Positions 11,283-30,041 of a stretch of 64,000 nt of DNA are shown piece by piece (positions within the stretch are counted from its first letter, which is position 1; each line of letters opens with the position of its first letter). The notes under the pieces are model-generated. The model did not search any database. It saw only the letters and a list, made by a program, of their open reading frames with translations, and was not told the origin of the DNA. Both the position numbers and the translations under genes were made by a program. This DNA is from Cliona cf. orientalis (taxonomy: Eukaryota > Porifera > Demospongiae > Clionaida > Clionaidae): contig OZ005704.1 in assembly GCA_963930775.1 (NCBI GenBank), positions 1,798,001 to 1,862,000 on the forward strand, given 5' to 3'.

Positions 11283-14200
11283 ATGTCAACCACATCATCC
11301 GCAAGGATAAAAGAATCGACAACCACTCTACCGCGAACATCGAGGAAATTAGAGTCCATCAAGGCTCACACTGGCACAAGAAACCAGCTGCCTACTCTAC
11401 GGGAATCCTCCACTCAGCAATCCCTAAACGAGACTGGCCCAGGGCTAGTAGGGAAATCCACTGGAAGCAATGCTCAGAGTAGAGACCATGATTTTATCAC
11501 CAAGTACAACATCAAGAGGATCACATGCTGGTTCAAGGCTTGGCGCACATGGCAGAGGAGGGTATTCACGTGCAGGGTGATAGAGCACTGTTCCAAGCAG
11601 CACCTGGAGCTACTTGCAACCTCCCTGGAGCCAGTGCTCCACTTTGATTTCTCCAGTAGTTTTTCAGCACCTCTTCAGTCCCTTCACTTGGACAGTGTGG
11701 CCACATTTCAGGTCCAGAGGACCATACTACAGAGTGTTGTGAATCCTGAGGTTCTGGAAGCAAGTGATAGCTTATCGTATCTCCCAACCTCTCTCTCAAG
11801 TTCAGAGTCAGCTGGTTCATCGTTGAAGAAAGCTTATTCCCATAATCAGCCTCACTCTTACCGTGAAGTTGGTGAATCAATGTCAAGCAAGGACGCGAGA
11901 AAGGGTGGTTCAAAATCTTTCAATAAAGTGAGAGAGACTATTCTTCCTACCCTACCTCTGGTTCATGTTCAGCATGCCCCATCGTTGAACTCGGAACGAC
12001 AGCACAGTGCTAGCATTGAAGACCTAGTGACACTTCAGCGAAATCATTTCAGCTCTATACCTGATTTTAAATCAACAACGGACCTTCTTAGGACGATTAG
12101 ACAGCAAGGCGTCACTAAGCCAAAGCATCACCATCGACGAGCCAAGACGATTGGAGCTTACCCTGTGTTTGTGAAGTCACAAGGGGAGGAGAGAAGGCAA
12201 GCCGAGCTGTTCAAGGAGCAACTGGCAGCTGCCTCAAATGTGAGCTACATACTATAGATAGTTTGTCTATAATATAGTCAAAAAACATTATGTTTTAATT
12301 TCTAATGGATGCTAAATTAATCTGCTATGGTTGTTTCAGTGGATGGGAAAGTGGAAGAAATCACAAATTTGTGTTCTTTTGCTGGAGGTGATCAAGCTGT
12401 GTGACAAAGAGCTTCTAGGCTATTTTGTTCAGTGTCTATATCAGAGGTAAGCTACCAAAAATTAAGATAATCAATAGTAATTTCTAGTAACTACTTTTTA
12501 CATGTACGTGTAGGTTGCGGGATAAAGTGTCCATTGATTCCCTACAAGATTCAATCCTGCTCAAAATCTTCTCCCATCTGGAGCCACCAACCTTGTGCAA
12601 GTGTGCTCAGGTGAATTCATTATTACTCTTTACTTCTTCTTAACTACCTCACCTCTTAAAATACATCACAACATCCTATTGCATGCCTAGAGTCTTCCAA
12701 TAATACGTAGCTATGGTTGTAATAATATGATTTTAGCCTCTTGGATTCACTCAGGCTATCACTATGACAGTATTACACTCATGAATCAATTCTATAGGTT
12801 TCTCGTAGATGGAAGCGACTGTCAGAGACACCATACCTATGGAGGGAGATGTCAAGACTTCTCGGGAGGCGGGAGGGAGTGGGTGACCTAGCCTCGGCCA
12901 TCGAGACGGCCGCTAGCTCTTTCATCATCCATGGAGTCCCCAGTGATGCGAGTGTCGGTAGCCAGGGTAGTAGGGAGAGCGGCCAGGGTGGAGATGCAGA
13001 GGTGGACTGGAAGAGAGCTTACCATGGATTGAGTAGGGTGATGCATCAGATCAAGGACATGGTGGTGAAAGCGGCAAAGGCTGCAGAGCAGAAGGAACTG
13101 GAGGATGCAAGAGCCATGTTTAACCCAACTAGCGCAGTCATCAGGAGCAAGTACTCTCTAAGAGAAATGCTACAAATTCGTAAGTTTCTTCTTATCTGGT
13201 GCTGTATTTCACTACTATTAAATGACGTAAGTAGCTATGTGAGTACATAGCTGGGGCGATGCTATAATATCTTGTCCTGATTAAGGGAGATATCCTTATT
13301 TCAGAGATATCCTTATAGAAGGGTTCTACTGTAGCTAGCTAGTCACCGAAGTAACACTAGGTGGACTTTGCAAACAGATCGACTTTTCTGTTGTACTTTA
13401 ATAATATGCAGTGCAGTCCAGGATGCAGCCTCCAGGCAGTGTTACTACACAGGAGCTCCTCCAGCTGGCTCCAGAGAGTGCAGCTGCTGTCAGGAAACGA
13501 CTGAGGGCCGAGAAGAAAGCCGCTGCTGAGTCAGCAAAGAGGGAGGAAGAGGAGAGACGGCTGTCGTCAAAGTTCCAACATCGACGGCCTCAACAACGAG
13601 GATCCGCTAGCTCAAGGTGAATTATTCTACCAGCATTCAAGTTCTCTCCAAGACAAATAATTTACAGTGACATAATTATTATGGAGAATTGGAGCATTGA
13701 TTCACTGAGTTAAAAATTCCAATCTATCAGGCCAAACCATGATGCTATGCTATTCATAATAATTATAGGATGACTCCGTTGTTTGGTTCCTCCGCTGGCT
13801 GGTCAAGCCGCAGGCCCTCCATGATGCACCAACTCATGAATCAAATTGCTGAGAAGGGAGAGCGACCAATATCATTCGAAGAGGAGTGGCAGCAGAGAAT
13901 GTCTGTGCTGGAGCTGGTTGACGTAGCTATTGACATGAGACCAGCTGTTCCCTACCTGGTCAGTCGAATGCATGCAATAATTACCAATCATTTCATTATC
14001 ATTTGGGATAGTGTTCTTAAAATACGTTTATGAGTAGCAAGTCTCCATTATCTTTCCTTTCTATATCATTATAGCAGTCTTTATGACAAATGTAAATCTG
14101 GTCCTATTGTAGATTAGCAACCAGGCTAGGATATTGAGCTAAATATTCCATTCTCATGACATGATGCATTTATTTTCTCCTTGTGCAGCCAAATGCCGAT

Positions 14201-17200
14201 GGAATCCAGTGCTTGATTCTCGCTGGTCTGCTTATGAGTGGTGAGATTCCCAAACCAGGCAAGGTGCAGCCCATCCCAAAGCTAAGAAGGCTAAAGGTAT
14301 GCTACTCTCTCTCTCCATCCCCCCCTCTCTCTCTCTGTCTCTCTCTCTCCCTCTCCTCATGCACACACCTAAATCTGGCCAACTACAAATAAGCCTATAT
14401 TGATCTTTACATGCAGCAATTTAACTCCATTGTTCTGTGCTTGCAAAGTGACAGCCAGAAGATTGTCATGGGAACAGATGAGAGGGAGATAATGTAAGTA
14501 TCATCCGTGCTCCACTGCATACTCTCGATCTCCACAAACATACACCATGCATGAGTACATGTTAACATTATTATCTTACAGTATACATGACATTCGAAGT
14601 GGAAGATATGTGGAGACATTGCTGGGACACAAGGTACTGAGTGCATTGCATGGCATGGCTCCCATACCTATAAGCAATGCTAGACAGTAATATTAAATTT
14701 GTGTTTGATATTGTACAGGGCAGCGTGCAATGCCTCCAGTTTGACAAATACAAGATTGTGTCAGGATCTTGGGATACATCCATCATCGTAAGTTCACTAC
14801 TGTAATAACATTTTCCACTTACATGTAGATAGTACTGTATATCGAGGGGTTCAATTTTCATGCATAGGCACTCTCAGGCTTCAATATTTGCAGATTTATT
14901 TTCATTGATCATGCCAGTATCTGCACGTACAAACGTGCTCTTTTGCTGGTTTAAAAACCACAAAAATTGGACCCCTCAAAGTTTCCTGCTATAGTACGGC
15001 ATGAATTATTTTTTCATCCATTGCATAAGGTATGGGATGTTGTCCACTTCACTGCTCTGAATGTACTGAATGGCCATGTGGACTGTGTCTCCTGCCTCCA
15101 GTTTGATGAAGATAAACTGTAAAATTGTTGCTTACTTAATACAATAGAAATTGCTATGAGATAATTATTGCTATGTATTATAGTATCACTGGTTCCTTTG
15201 ACCAAAGCTTGAGAGTGTGGAGTACCTCCACTTGGGAGTGCATTACTGTTATTGGCAGTGCTCACAAAGGTATGCATGGTACAGACATTTCCACATTATG
15301 AACAGAGCTTGCTAATTGACGTTTTGTATATAGGTCCAATCACATGTTTGCAATTTAACGAGTCCCTTCTTGCAAGTGGAGGAATGGACAAGTAAGCAAA
15401 TAATCTATTTTAGCCCTCCTATACATGTATACATGTACTGGTCATGTACTGGTCAAACTAATAAAATTTCTCGTGGATAATATCTACATTCAAGTCGGAA
15501 ACAAAATTTTTAGGCAAACAATAGGCATACCGATGGGCACTGACTGTGCCCCACTTCTAGCAAACCTTTTTCTTTTTTATTACGAGTACAATTTCATGAA
15601 AGAAAAACTTAAACATAATAGTCAAATAGCAAAAATTTTTAGTAACACTTTTCGATACATTGACGACCTACTTACACTTAACAATCCAACTTTTGAGCAG
15701 GAAATTAGGAATATATACCCGCGACAATTAGAACTAAAAAGGACCACGGAAACAGATAGTAGGCTTTCTTATTTAGACTTAGAAATAAACATTAGCGATA
15801 GGAGATTTACCACGGCAGTTTTTGACAAGCGCGATAATTTTAGTTTTCACATAGTCAATTTCCCTCACATGGATAGCAACATACCTAGCAAACCAGCCTA
15901 TGGGGTTTATATCTCTCAGTTAATTAGAATAGGGCGCATATGCGATAGTTACGAGAGTTTTTACACCAGACACCACAAATTAACCTGTAGATTAGTCAAA
16001 CAGGGTTTTTTATTCGATAAACTAGTTACTACTTTTAAAACATTTTGTAGCAGGTATCCTGAGATTTTTTCCAAATTTAAAATTTCCATTAGAAAGCACG
16101 TACAGGATGGTATTTGCCTTCCCACTGTAGCTATCAGTAGTCTGCCGAATAAAGTAAACATTAGATCTAGGTCTTCAAAAAAAATCTTAGTTTAAGGGGC
16201 GCCAATAGTCTGACATCAAATTAGTTACATCATAACACTAATTACCATACTGATAGCAACCTAAACGTATATAACTAGGGCCATTGGTTACAACAACTAA
16301 TACAAAAAGTTCCAGAGCCTAAAGAAGTAGACTACTCCAGCTCCTGCATGAACACCCGGGATTCGTGAGTTAACCCCTACAAAATTATGTAGTAGCTAGT
16401 AACAATACTGACTGGAGATTCTGTTTATTTCCCTGAATGTGTAATTATGGTCATATATGCATGCTGCCCGTGTCCATGAGCCACTTAGGTGGGTAGGGAG
16501 AGTTTCCATGGAACAAAAGAGCTTTTCAACCTACCACCCCTAGTTCTCAAGGCTAGGCACCTATGTGGCTCTGCCTTTTGCTTAAATTAGGTTTGCCTGA
16601 GCAGGCAGTGAGATGGTTTTCCCCTTAGGTTTGGATTGGTAGTAGAAGATAAACCTACTGAATTTTCATGTACAATATTATCATAGGTGTGTGAGATTAT
16701 GGACTGTGAATGGTTATCACTGCTTGGCAACACTGAATCATCCTACTCCCATCTCTGCTCTCAAGCTCTCCAATCTTCTACTGATTTCTGCAACATCCAT
16801 TTTTCCCACTTCTCCTAGTTCAGCTACTGAGAGCTACACCGACTCTATCCACCTGTGGAACCTTCACTCAAGTGCCAAGATCATGACGTGGCCAGTATCT
16901 GGTTTTGGTGCCTTCATCACTTCACTGGCGTCCAACGGGAGCAGAGTATATGGAGGGGGAAGGTGAGTATGCTTCAAAAGTTTTCTAAAATAATTACGTC
17001 CCGCTAACATGTTGCATGCTGAAAAGCAGGAGGGCTTTGGGAGTGACGAGTGAATATATACTGATTTAGCTGTCTTTGCTTTGTATGTAGTGATGGAGCT
17101 CTCTACGAATGGGACATCTCCACTGGTACACGTGTGAGAACACTCATATCACATTCAAAAGGAATCAATTTTGTTTATGTAAGTGCATAATAATATTGAT

Positions 17201-17514
17201 AATAGGTACTAATGGTAGGCAGCTCATGCACTGGTGGTATCATACTTTACAATTCTATAGGCAAGAGACCACAAAATCATCACAGCTGCTGAAGATTACA
17301 CTGTATGTGTGTGGAACACCAAGAAGCTAGCCCAAACTGTGAGTTAACTCAAAGTACCACCTACTAAAAACATTAGTATCATAATCATCGTGATGTTGTG
17401 TTTACCATGCAGGACTACCACGGGTGTGATGATGAAATTGTGGAAGACTCGGACAGTGATTATGTTGATATTCCCATTAAAGTAGTGACTCAATCAGACG
17501 TAACAGTTTCATGA
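11283..17514 (+). CDS. F-box and WD40-repeat protein (FBXW10/FBXO16-like N-terminal module)
   Basis: Predicted substrate receptor of an SCF (SKP1-cullin-F-box) ubiquitin ligase. Seventeen inferred exons sum to 3,021 nt (1,006 residues): 11283-12239, 12340-12446, 12514-12610, 12798-13179, 13412-13616, 13769-13958, 14189-14296, 14417-14493, 14582-14633, 14719-14787, 15030-15118, 15184-15269, 15334-15391, 16687-16962, 17091-17178, 17261-17338, 17413-17514. Near residues 85-120 lies CWFKAWRTWQRRVF followed by EHCSKQHLELLA, a WF..W...Q..R plus ..CS..Q pattern I associate with FBXO16 and FBXW10. The F-box (DSILLKIFSHLEPPTLCKCA) is split between exons 3 and 4. WD repeats run from exon 8 on, with repeat ends WDTSIIVWDV, RVWSTSTWEC, RLWTVNG, YEWDIST and CVWNTKK. 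The tail is acidic (DDEIVEDSDSDYVD). Intron 13 holds a reverse-transcriptase relic. Confidence 0.85.
15440..16195 (+). mobile_element. Retroelement relic: C-terminal part of a reverse transcriptase in an intron
   Basis: An open frame of about 250 codons in intron 13 (15392-16686) of the F-box/WD40 gene, same strand. It carries reverse-transcriptase motif B (GIPMGTDCAPLLANL) and the catalytic RYIDDLL, followed by family-typical LDLEINI, VNFPHMDSNIPS and AYGVYISQLIRIGR. This resembles a group of animal RTs usually discussed with Penelope-like elements; the class is inferred. The 5' RT motifs are missing, so the copy is 5'-truncated, but the remaining frame has no internal stop and ends at 16195. 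No GIY-YIG endonuclease is seen downstream. The remaining 3' intron sequence to about 16650 may be element tail. Confidence 0.8.
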
Positions 17515-17889
17515 CCTTAACTATAGCTAACTCACTGGAGTATCATAATTATTATTCTGTCTATCATAATATTATTCTATCTGTACTTGAGAGCCACTGC
17601 CAGTTTATGCATGCATGGGGCTACGAAGTATTACAATGTCATACGAGTAGCAAAGCAGGGGTATAAACCATGGACAGTCCAATCACAAATTTAACGTTAA
17701 TGCAAATGTAGCTATAATACTGATGTAGATACTTCAATAATAATTATAATCCTTATCAAAGCACAAGTACAAGTGACTACTACGCGAGGTAATGGTCGCT
17801 ATAGTGTAACGACCATTACCAAACTGAATGGAGACGCGTAACGACCATTACCAAGCTGACCTAGAGAAGATCCCTATACAGTGCAGCAG
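17515..17889. promoter_or_regulatory. Spacer and probable 5' region of UFSP1-like gene
   Basis: A 375 bp spacer between same-strand genes. The 11-mer CGACCATTACC occurs at 17810-17820 and 17842-17852, and its reverse complement GGTAATGGTCG at 17788-17798, so the region can form alternative hairpins just before the first ATG at 17890. Confidence 0.5.
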
Positions 17890-19061
17890 ATGTTGGACCT
17901 CCACAACCTCGCTGAGAAGACACCTAGTGATGGTTTGCCAGTGATCGAGAAGATCAGCTCCACTTGTAGCTACTATCATTATCTCTGTGATGGGGTGGAT
18001 GATAGGGTAAGTAGAATTGTGTTGATGCTGCTGTATACATGCATTTCTCAAGGAGAGATCGTCTGGCTTTGAAAGAGTGCAAGATACAGAAGAAACCATA
18101 AAATTTATGTTTATATATTAATGTTGAAAGTATTGGTAGTTTGGTGCAAGGTACAAGTATTAAAAGAAATTTATACGAGGCAGAATCTCACTGAACATTT
18201 AATAATAATTTTTCTCTTCTCAGGGTTGGGGTTGTGGATATAGAACTCTCCAATCTCTCTGTTCTTGGGCAGAAAACAAACTAAAACAACAGTCAGTATC
18301 GATTTCGCCACACACAGCAGCGCCTACTCAGAAACCAGGAGGAGTGGCTGCTGGTGTTCCTAGTCTGAGAAAGATCCAAGAGATTCTGGTTGAAGTAGGA
18401 GATAAACCACAATATTTCATCGGCTCCAAGGAATGGATTGGATCATTTGAAGCTTGTATCGTTCTCGATCATCTTTTTGGGGTCAGAGATTATGTTATTC
18501 TCTTGTAATAGTAACTCATCCTGCTCATTGTTGTAGGTGGCTAGTAAGATTGTTCATGTGAGCAAGGGACATGAAGTTGTGAATCATGTCCAGATTTTGA
18601 GTGATCACTTTAAACTTGTTGGATCACCAATAATGATTGGTAAGCATACCAGTATACATTCTTTGCATTAGTACAACACTTGTATAAATAATTGTACACT
18701 GTAGGCGGTGATGTTGATGGAGCATCCAAGACCCTCATTGGCATAGCCACTGAACCAGAACAGTTACAGAGAACCTCTTTCTTGATAGCAGTAAGCCCAG
18801 CCATACATTACTGCTACTAGTACTACTTTTCGAAGGGGTGATATTTACAGTAGTAACCAATCAATAGCCTGCATAACATCTACGTGCATGTACACATTAT
18901 TTCTTTAAAAGTCAACTGTTGATTCACAGGATCCTCACTATCATGGCCCACCGGATTCTGACAGGATCTTTAGTGAGAACTATGTAGCTTGGCATGGACT
19001 AGACTTATTCCAGGATTCTTCATTCTATAACTTCTGTATTCCACAACTTCCTTCTGTGTGA
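17890..19061 (+). CDS. UFSP1: UFM1-specific protease, UFSP1-like (peptidase C78)
   Basis: Cysteine protease that matures UFM1 and removes it from conjugates. Exons 17890-18006, 18224-18481, 18537-18639, 18705-18790 and 18930-19061 give 696 nt (231 residues), in the size range of short UFSP1 proteins rather than UFSP2, which has a long N-terminal domain. The catalytic Cys sits in [11 protein letters not shown] at the exon 1/2 junction; the DPHY motif supplying Asp and His opens exon 5; PIMIGG and [10 protein letters not shown] match the family core. The first in-frame ATG after an upstream stop (17857-17859) is 17890; an extra upstream exon cannot be excluded. Whether a separate UFSP2 exists is not visible here. 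Confidence 0.88.
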
Positions 19062-19531
19062 AATGAATGGTATGTATCTCTTTATCATTCTTTTCAAGTA
19101 CACAAAGTTTTTGTGGCAAGTATATTATACATGGACCACATTTCAACATTAAGTACACATGCACAGTTAAAGCAGTTTCAGATTGTGGGGAATTCCTATT
19201 TCATATTGCATTGCTGTGGGCACGCTTTACCTGTAATGTATATATCTGCAAGATTGTTAGTTTTTCAAGGTTTAGTGATCCAAAGGAAACGACGGTTTAT
19301 TTCCTTGCACACTTGTGATCTTTAATGTGATAGAATCACCTCCTGAGACAATCTTAGTCAGCTATTTACCTAGTACCTACTAAGTCTTGTCAATTGTCTG
19401 AAGCCTCATACCTTTCCCTGTGTAACTATAATATCCTATGTAATACATAATCAATTCTCAATGTCTATAGGATTATTAAAATAATTGACTAGAAATACTA
19501 TAATATTATAGTACTGCTTTGAGTTAATAAA
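19062..19531. other. Intergenic between convergent UFSP1-like and PAQR genes
   Basis: A 470 bp AT-rich spacer that should contain both 3' UTRs. Several short open frames here are not gene-like. Nothing else recognised. Confidence 0.5.
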
Positions 19532-20602
19532 CTACTTCAGATGACCTGATGGTGTGAGTTGACTACTGAATGACATTGCCAGGGCACAGGTGACCGCCAG
19601 CGTGGTAAAACTCCATCCGAGAGAAGAGTAGACCGTCATATCCCCCAGTAGGGTGTCCATGAGTGTACCCCTCTCGTGAATATCGGCACAAATCCCCCAC
19701 AAATGAGCCAGCGTTCCAAACGCAGTGAGTATGTGCATAAGTTGGTGGTTGTGGCCAATTATGTCAAACCTAGTGGGGAACATCCTCTCTGGAAACCGTG
19801 ACGCATTGAAAAAAGCTGCACCAAAGAAGCTGATCCACAAGATTACCAAGTAGTTGAGACCAAGTGTGCATTCCTGTCCAGTTAAAACGCACTCGGCAGT
19901 GCGATAGATGCTTGGAGCGTGAGTGTACAGAAATAGTGCCAAAAACGCAAGCGTTCTCACTACATATTTCTGTTTCTCCCACTTATGGCGAGATTTGCAC
20001 AGAACGTAAGCAACACCAAGACACAGGAGAGAGTTCAGACCTATGAAAAGGTTGGCTGATTTGTACAGAAAGAAATCGACATTGAGAGGACGAAGATAGT
20101 AAAATGTTGCACTGGCTGTACCACTTCCAAACATACAGATAGCCATGTAGTCAATGTAGAAGCAAGTGTGCCGTGTTTTAGGCGACATACAGTTGAAGGT
20201 GTGTGCTATACTGCTGCACAGTAGGTAAGCCAATGTAGATACTTGTTCAGAGAGGAGAGGGTAATAGCGAGGCTCGATTGCCGATAGGGGCCATAGCTGT
20301 GAAGGGAAGGTGCTCCAAAAATAGAAGCTGAAGGCCAAAAAGGGAATAAAATGAGTCCAGATGTTGAGCGTCTCGTTGTTTAGTCGAAAGGCACTCACAA
20401 TGCAATCCAGAAGAGAGGAATAGGGCTGTCTATATCCTGTGAGTATGAAGGGCTCCTTGTACTGGTTTGGAACTTTGTCCACTGTCACATACTCTTTACT
20501 GAACAGCTTCTTTAGGAGACCGAGGTCTTCTTTATGGGGCGATTTGATTTCTTTCTTTTCTCTAAATCTCGTATTTCCATCTCGATCTTCATCGTTCTCC
20601 AT
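19532..20602 (-). CDS. PAQR-family seven-transmembrane receptor (membrane progestin receptor-like)
   Basis: Single-exon gene, 356 residues, predicted multipass membrane protein of the progestin/adipoQ receptor family. Diagnostic blocks in order: FILTGYRQPY, NNETLNIWTHFIPF before helix 1, a long DYMAICMFGSG helix, and GHNHQLMHILTAFGTLAHL near the end with the conserved His residues that bind zinc in solved relatives. The GYR...NETLN.WTH form fits the membrane progestin receptor branch (PAQR5-9 type) more than adiponectin receptors; ligand and exact orthologue are not determined. The N-terminal 25 residues are charged and cytosolic-looking. No introns, unlike its neighbours. The start codons of this gene and the CatSper-like gene are 168 bp apart, divergent. 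Confidence 0.88.
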   Translation of the reverse strand: MENDEDRDGNTRFREKKEIKSPHKEDLGLLKKLFSKEYVTVDKVPNQYKEPFILTGYRQPYSSLLDCIVSAFRLNNETLNIWTHFIPFLAFSFYFWSTFPSQLWPLSAIEPRYYPLLSEQVSTLAYLLCSSIAHTFNCMSPKTRHTCFYIDYMAICMFGSGTASATFYYLRPLNVDFFLYKSANLFIGLNSLLCLGVAYVLCKSRHKWEKQKYVVRTLAFLALFLYTHAPSIYRTAECVLTGQECTLGLNYLVILWISFFGAAFFNASRFPERMFPTRFDIIGHNHQLMHILTAFGTLAHLWGICADIHERGTLMDTLLGDMTVYSSLGWSFTTLAVTCALAMSFSSQLTPSGHLK

Positions 20603-20770
20603 TGCGTTCCTAGTGTAATGAGGTTTTGCGGTCGTTGTGAGATTGGGTGAGGTTGCACTCTACCAGCTCCGCCTCCTGATTTTGGTTTGGCGGTCATACA
20701 TTTGCGCATGCGCTATTCGTGCGCGTGGAATGCGCGCGCATCCCGGGGCCATGGCACCTGCATTTGCATC
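20603..20770. promoter_or_regulatory. Bidirectional promoter with NRF1-like palindrome
   Basis: Compact GC-rich region between divergent start codons of the PAQR and CatSper-like genes. It contains TGCGCATGCGCT at 20703-20714, a close match to the palindromic NRF1 consensus, followed by GCGCGTGGAATGCGCGCGCA. No TATA box is seen. Confidence 0.55.
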
Positions 20771-27551
<6,781 letters not shown>

Positions 27552-28056
27552 CCACATCACTTAAGCCACATTATGTGTACAATATCTGTATTTAGTGTGT
27601 TTCAGTATGATACATTGACAACAGGTGGCTGGTTACTTTTACTTTGGTCCACCGATCCTACAGCATCTGTACACTCTACTTTACACTAAGAAAATTGACA
27701 TGGCATTATGATGAATTATTGAGAGAATAATGCCAGATTGGTGTAACACGATCTAGCTCGCAGCTATTCTCATGACAAACACCCAATCAAGAAGTTCACT
27801 GAAACTAAGAAAATTACCAGTAGTGCCACAAAGTTGTGATAAGTTAATAACAATAGCAAAATACAGAAATGAGCAATAACAATAATAATTATACACATGT
27901 CACTGTGTTTCGAAACAAGCAAGAACTAGTACAAGTATATACAGCAAATGGCAGCATCATGTCATGCATGATTGTAGACAATTCAGTAGTGCATGGTCAA
28001 AATTCTCGGAGCAGTGCACAATGGTCCAATTATTATTATTACGACACGATTGATCC
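27552..28056. other. Intergenic between convergent CatSper-like and small-protein genes
   Basis: A 505 bp AT-rich spacer with several AATAAT stretches (about 27865-27890). It should hold both 3' UTRs. No other gene seen. Confidence 0.5.
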
Positions 28057-28951
28057 CTAGCAGCCGTAGATACAACAAATTATCATCCAGATGAATACGT
28101 ACCAGGGGCAGAAGAAACAGATGACAAAGTGGAGTATGTGGTTAGGACGGTCTCTAGAATGGGGAAGAGAGAGAAAGACATGCATTGATAGGTTATGATT
28201 TTGTACTGTCGTATGTTTTGTACATGTAAATTTAATTTATTTCGTAGTACATAGGGCATGCGTACATGAATGCAAAACACTGCTCAACAATAGGATACCA
28301 CTATTATGTTTTCCATTTGGGGATCTATGTGTTCAATACAGCATACACTTTTCTCTTTTGAGTATCCTTCTTCCTCTCCCTCTCCCTCCCTCCCCCCCCC
28401 CCCATCCCTTCCTCACAAATACACACACATAAAACAGTTTATACCTGCCAACGACAGTTGTTGACTGAGTCGATTGCTGTTGGACAACGACCGTCGTTTG
28501 GTTGTTATTTGAGACCGGTGCTGGTGCTGGTGCTGGTGCTGGTGCCATCATGACAGGGTAGGTGGGTGCAGGGTAGCCCTGGTACGGTGATGGTGCTGGA
28601 TAGGGCTGCTGTGGCTGAGGTGGAGGGGCCATGGCATAACCTATGGGTATGAATGAACAAGGTTTAATACTGGTCATTAATTTTCATATGGGAGCATTAA
28701 AAAGGCACATAATTTGGGATTTTCTTCCCCAAAATGTCATATTTTAATAGGGCAGGACTAGCACCAAAAATATACACGTTATACATGTAACTACCTAGCT
28801 AGACGCCTATTTAACATGCAGCAGCATTGGAACGTGACACATCATAGCCAGCTACTTGTAGCTAACCTGCTGGAGGTGGTTGTGGTTGTCCCACAGGCTG
28901 TCCTGGAGGGGCGAAGTTGGGGTTGTATGGAGGGGGAGCTTCCGAGGCCAT
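28057..28951 (-). CDS. Small proline-rich membrane protein, copy 1 (RPNHxLHF tail)
   Basis: Function unknown. Exons 28951-28867, 28640-28445 and 28153-28057 total 378 nt (125 residues). The N-terminus MASEAPPPYNPNFAPPGQPV carries a PPPY motif of the type bound by WW domains. The middle is Pro/Ala/Tyr rich (an APAPAPAP run), then SNNNQTTVVVQQQ. The last exon gives VGRDRPNHILHF, a Cys-containing hydrophobic segment (ICFFCPWYVFIWMIICCIYGC) and the stop. The layout is a proline-rich cytosolic head with a short C-terminal membrane segment. The neighbouring gene 30042-31159 is a clear paralogue with the same three-exon structure, the same phases and the same tail. Confidence 0.8.
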
Positions 28952-30041
28952 TTTCAACGCCGCACAGCAGACAGGGATGAATATCAGCAACAATACGCAA
29001 GCACAGCTATGGCTGAAGTTTATATTTGTGGCAGAATTTCCGGGCCGGAAGATGGTAAACACGCCTCTTCCTGGTTGGGACGCGCGGATGAACAGAAAAT
29101 GCACATGCGCAGAAAGTTCCCCGCTGGCGCTGTAAACAGTAGGTAGAGGTCGTCAAGAGAACCGTTGCCGCTCAGAACATTTTCAGGGTCTATAATTATC
29201 ACTGTCTAAGATTAATGCTGATTTTATCAGTCTAAAAACTACAAAAGTGATACAAAAAAAATTTGGTCCAAAATCATCATTGTTGTAATCACTCTGTAAA
29301 ACTATCTGTAAAATCAAACGCCTCAGAGTCTATAAAATCACTGAAATCACATAGAAGAATTGATTCTTGTAAAGATTTTACTATTCAATCTTTGATGGAT
29401 TTTAATTTTCAATGTAGTGCATTAATTTTGGTAGTGTTTTTGTTGTGTTTTAATGACAGGGTAGAAGATTTTATGTAATATTCGATACTGCACCGCCCCG
29501 CCCCCCTCCTCTCCCCACATCACAATTGTGTTTACGCCAATGTTCTCTGTAGCTACCTATATAATGCAACCAGACTTACAATGCATATGATTGAAAACCT
29601 TAACATGTTGAGAATATATGATTGGGACTATTGATAAGCAGCTTACCAGCAAAGTCCCAACAACTGCACATGCACAGACATGTCCTGATGGCTTTCAGAT
29701 GTGATAAGGTCATACAATAGCAACAGCACAATAGAAATGATATATATAGCCACTAAATTACATTAGCACGTATCATAGTCGACCCTATAATTCAGTATTG
29801 TCACTTGTCGGACAAAACATTATTTTATCCTGCTCAAGCAATCAATCAATGTTAGTTTCAGTTAGTTGCATAACAATAAAAAAAGTGTACTGAGCATATC
29901 CATAATGAAAGGTACACAACGATATTATGTTATTGTACTTCTATAGACACAAATGATGAGTGTCAGCCAATGACATGAGTTATTGTTCAAATTCTCTTAA
30001 ATATTATGGTAATATTTATTACTATACTTTCGGTTGTAATA
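28952..30041. other. Intergenic between the two small-protein paralogues
   Basis: About 1.1 kb. The first 200 bp is the promoter side of copy 1, with ACATGCGCAG at 29103-29112, about 150 bp above its start. The rest is AT-rich with no convincing gene and includes the 3' UTR of copy 2. Confidence 0.5.
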
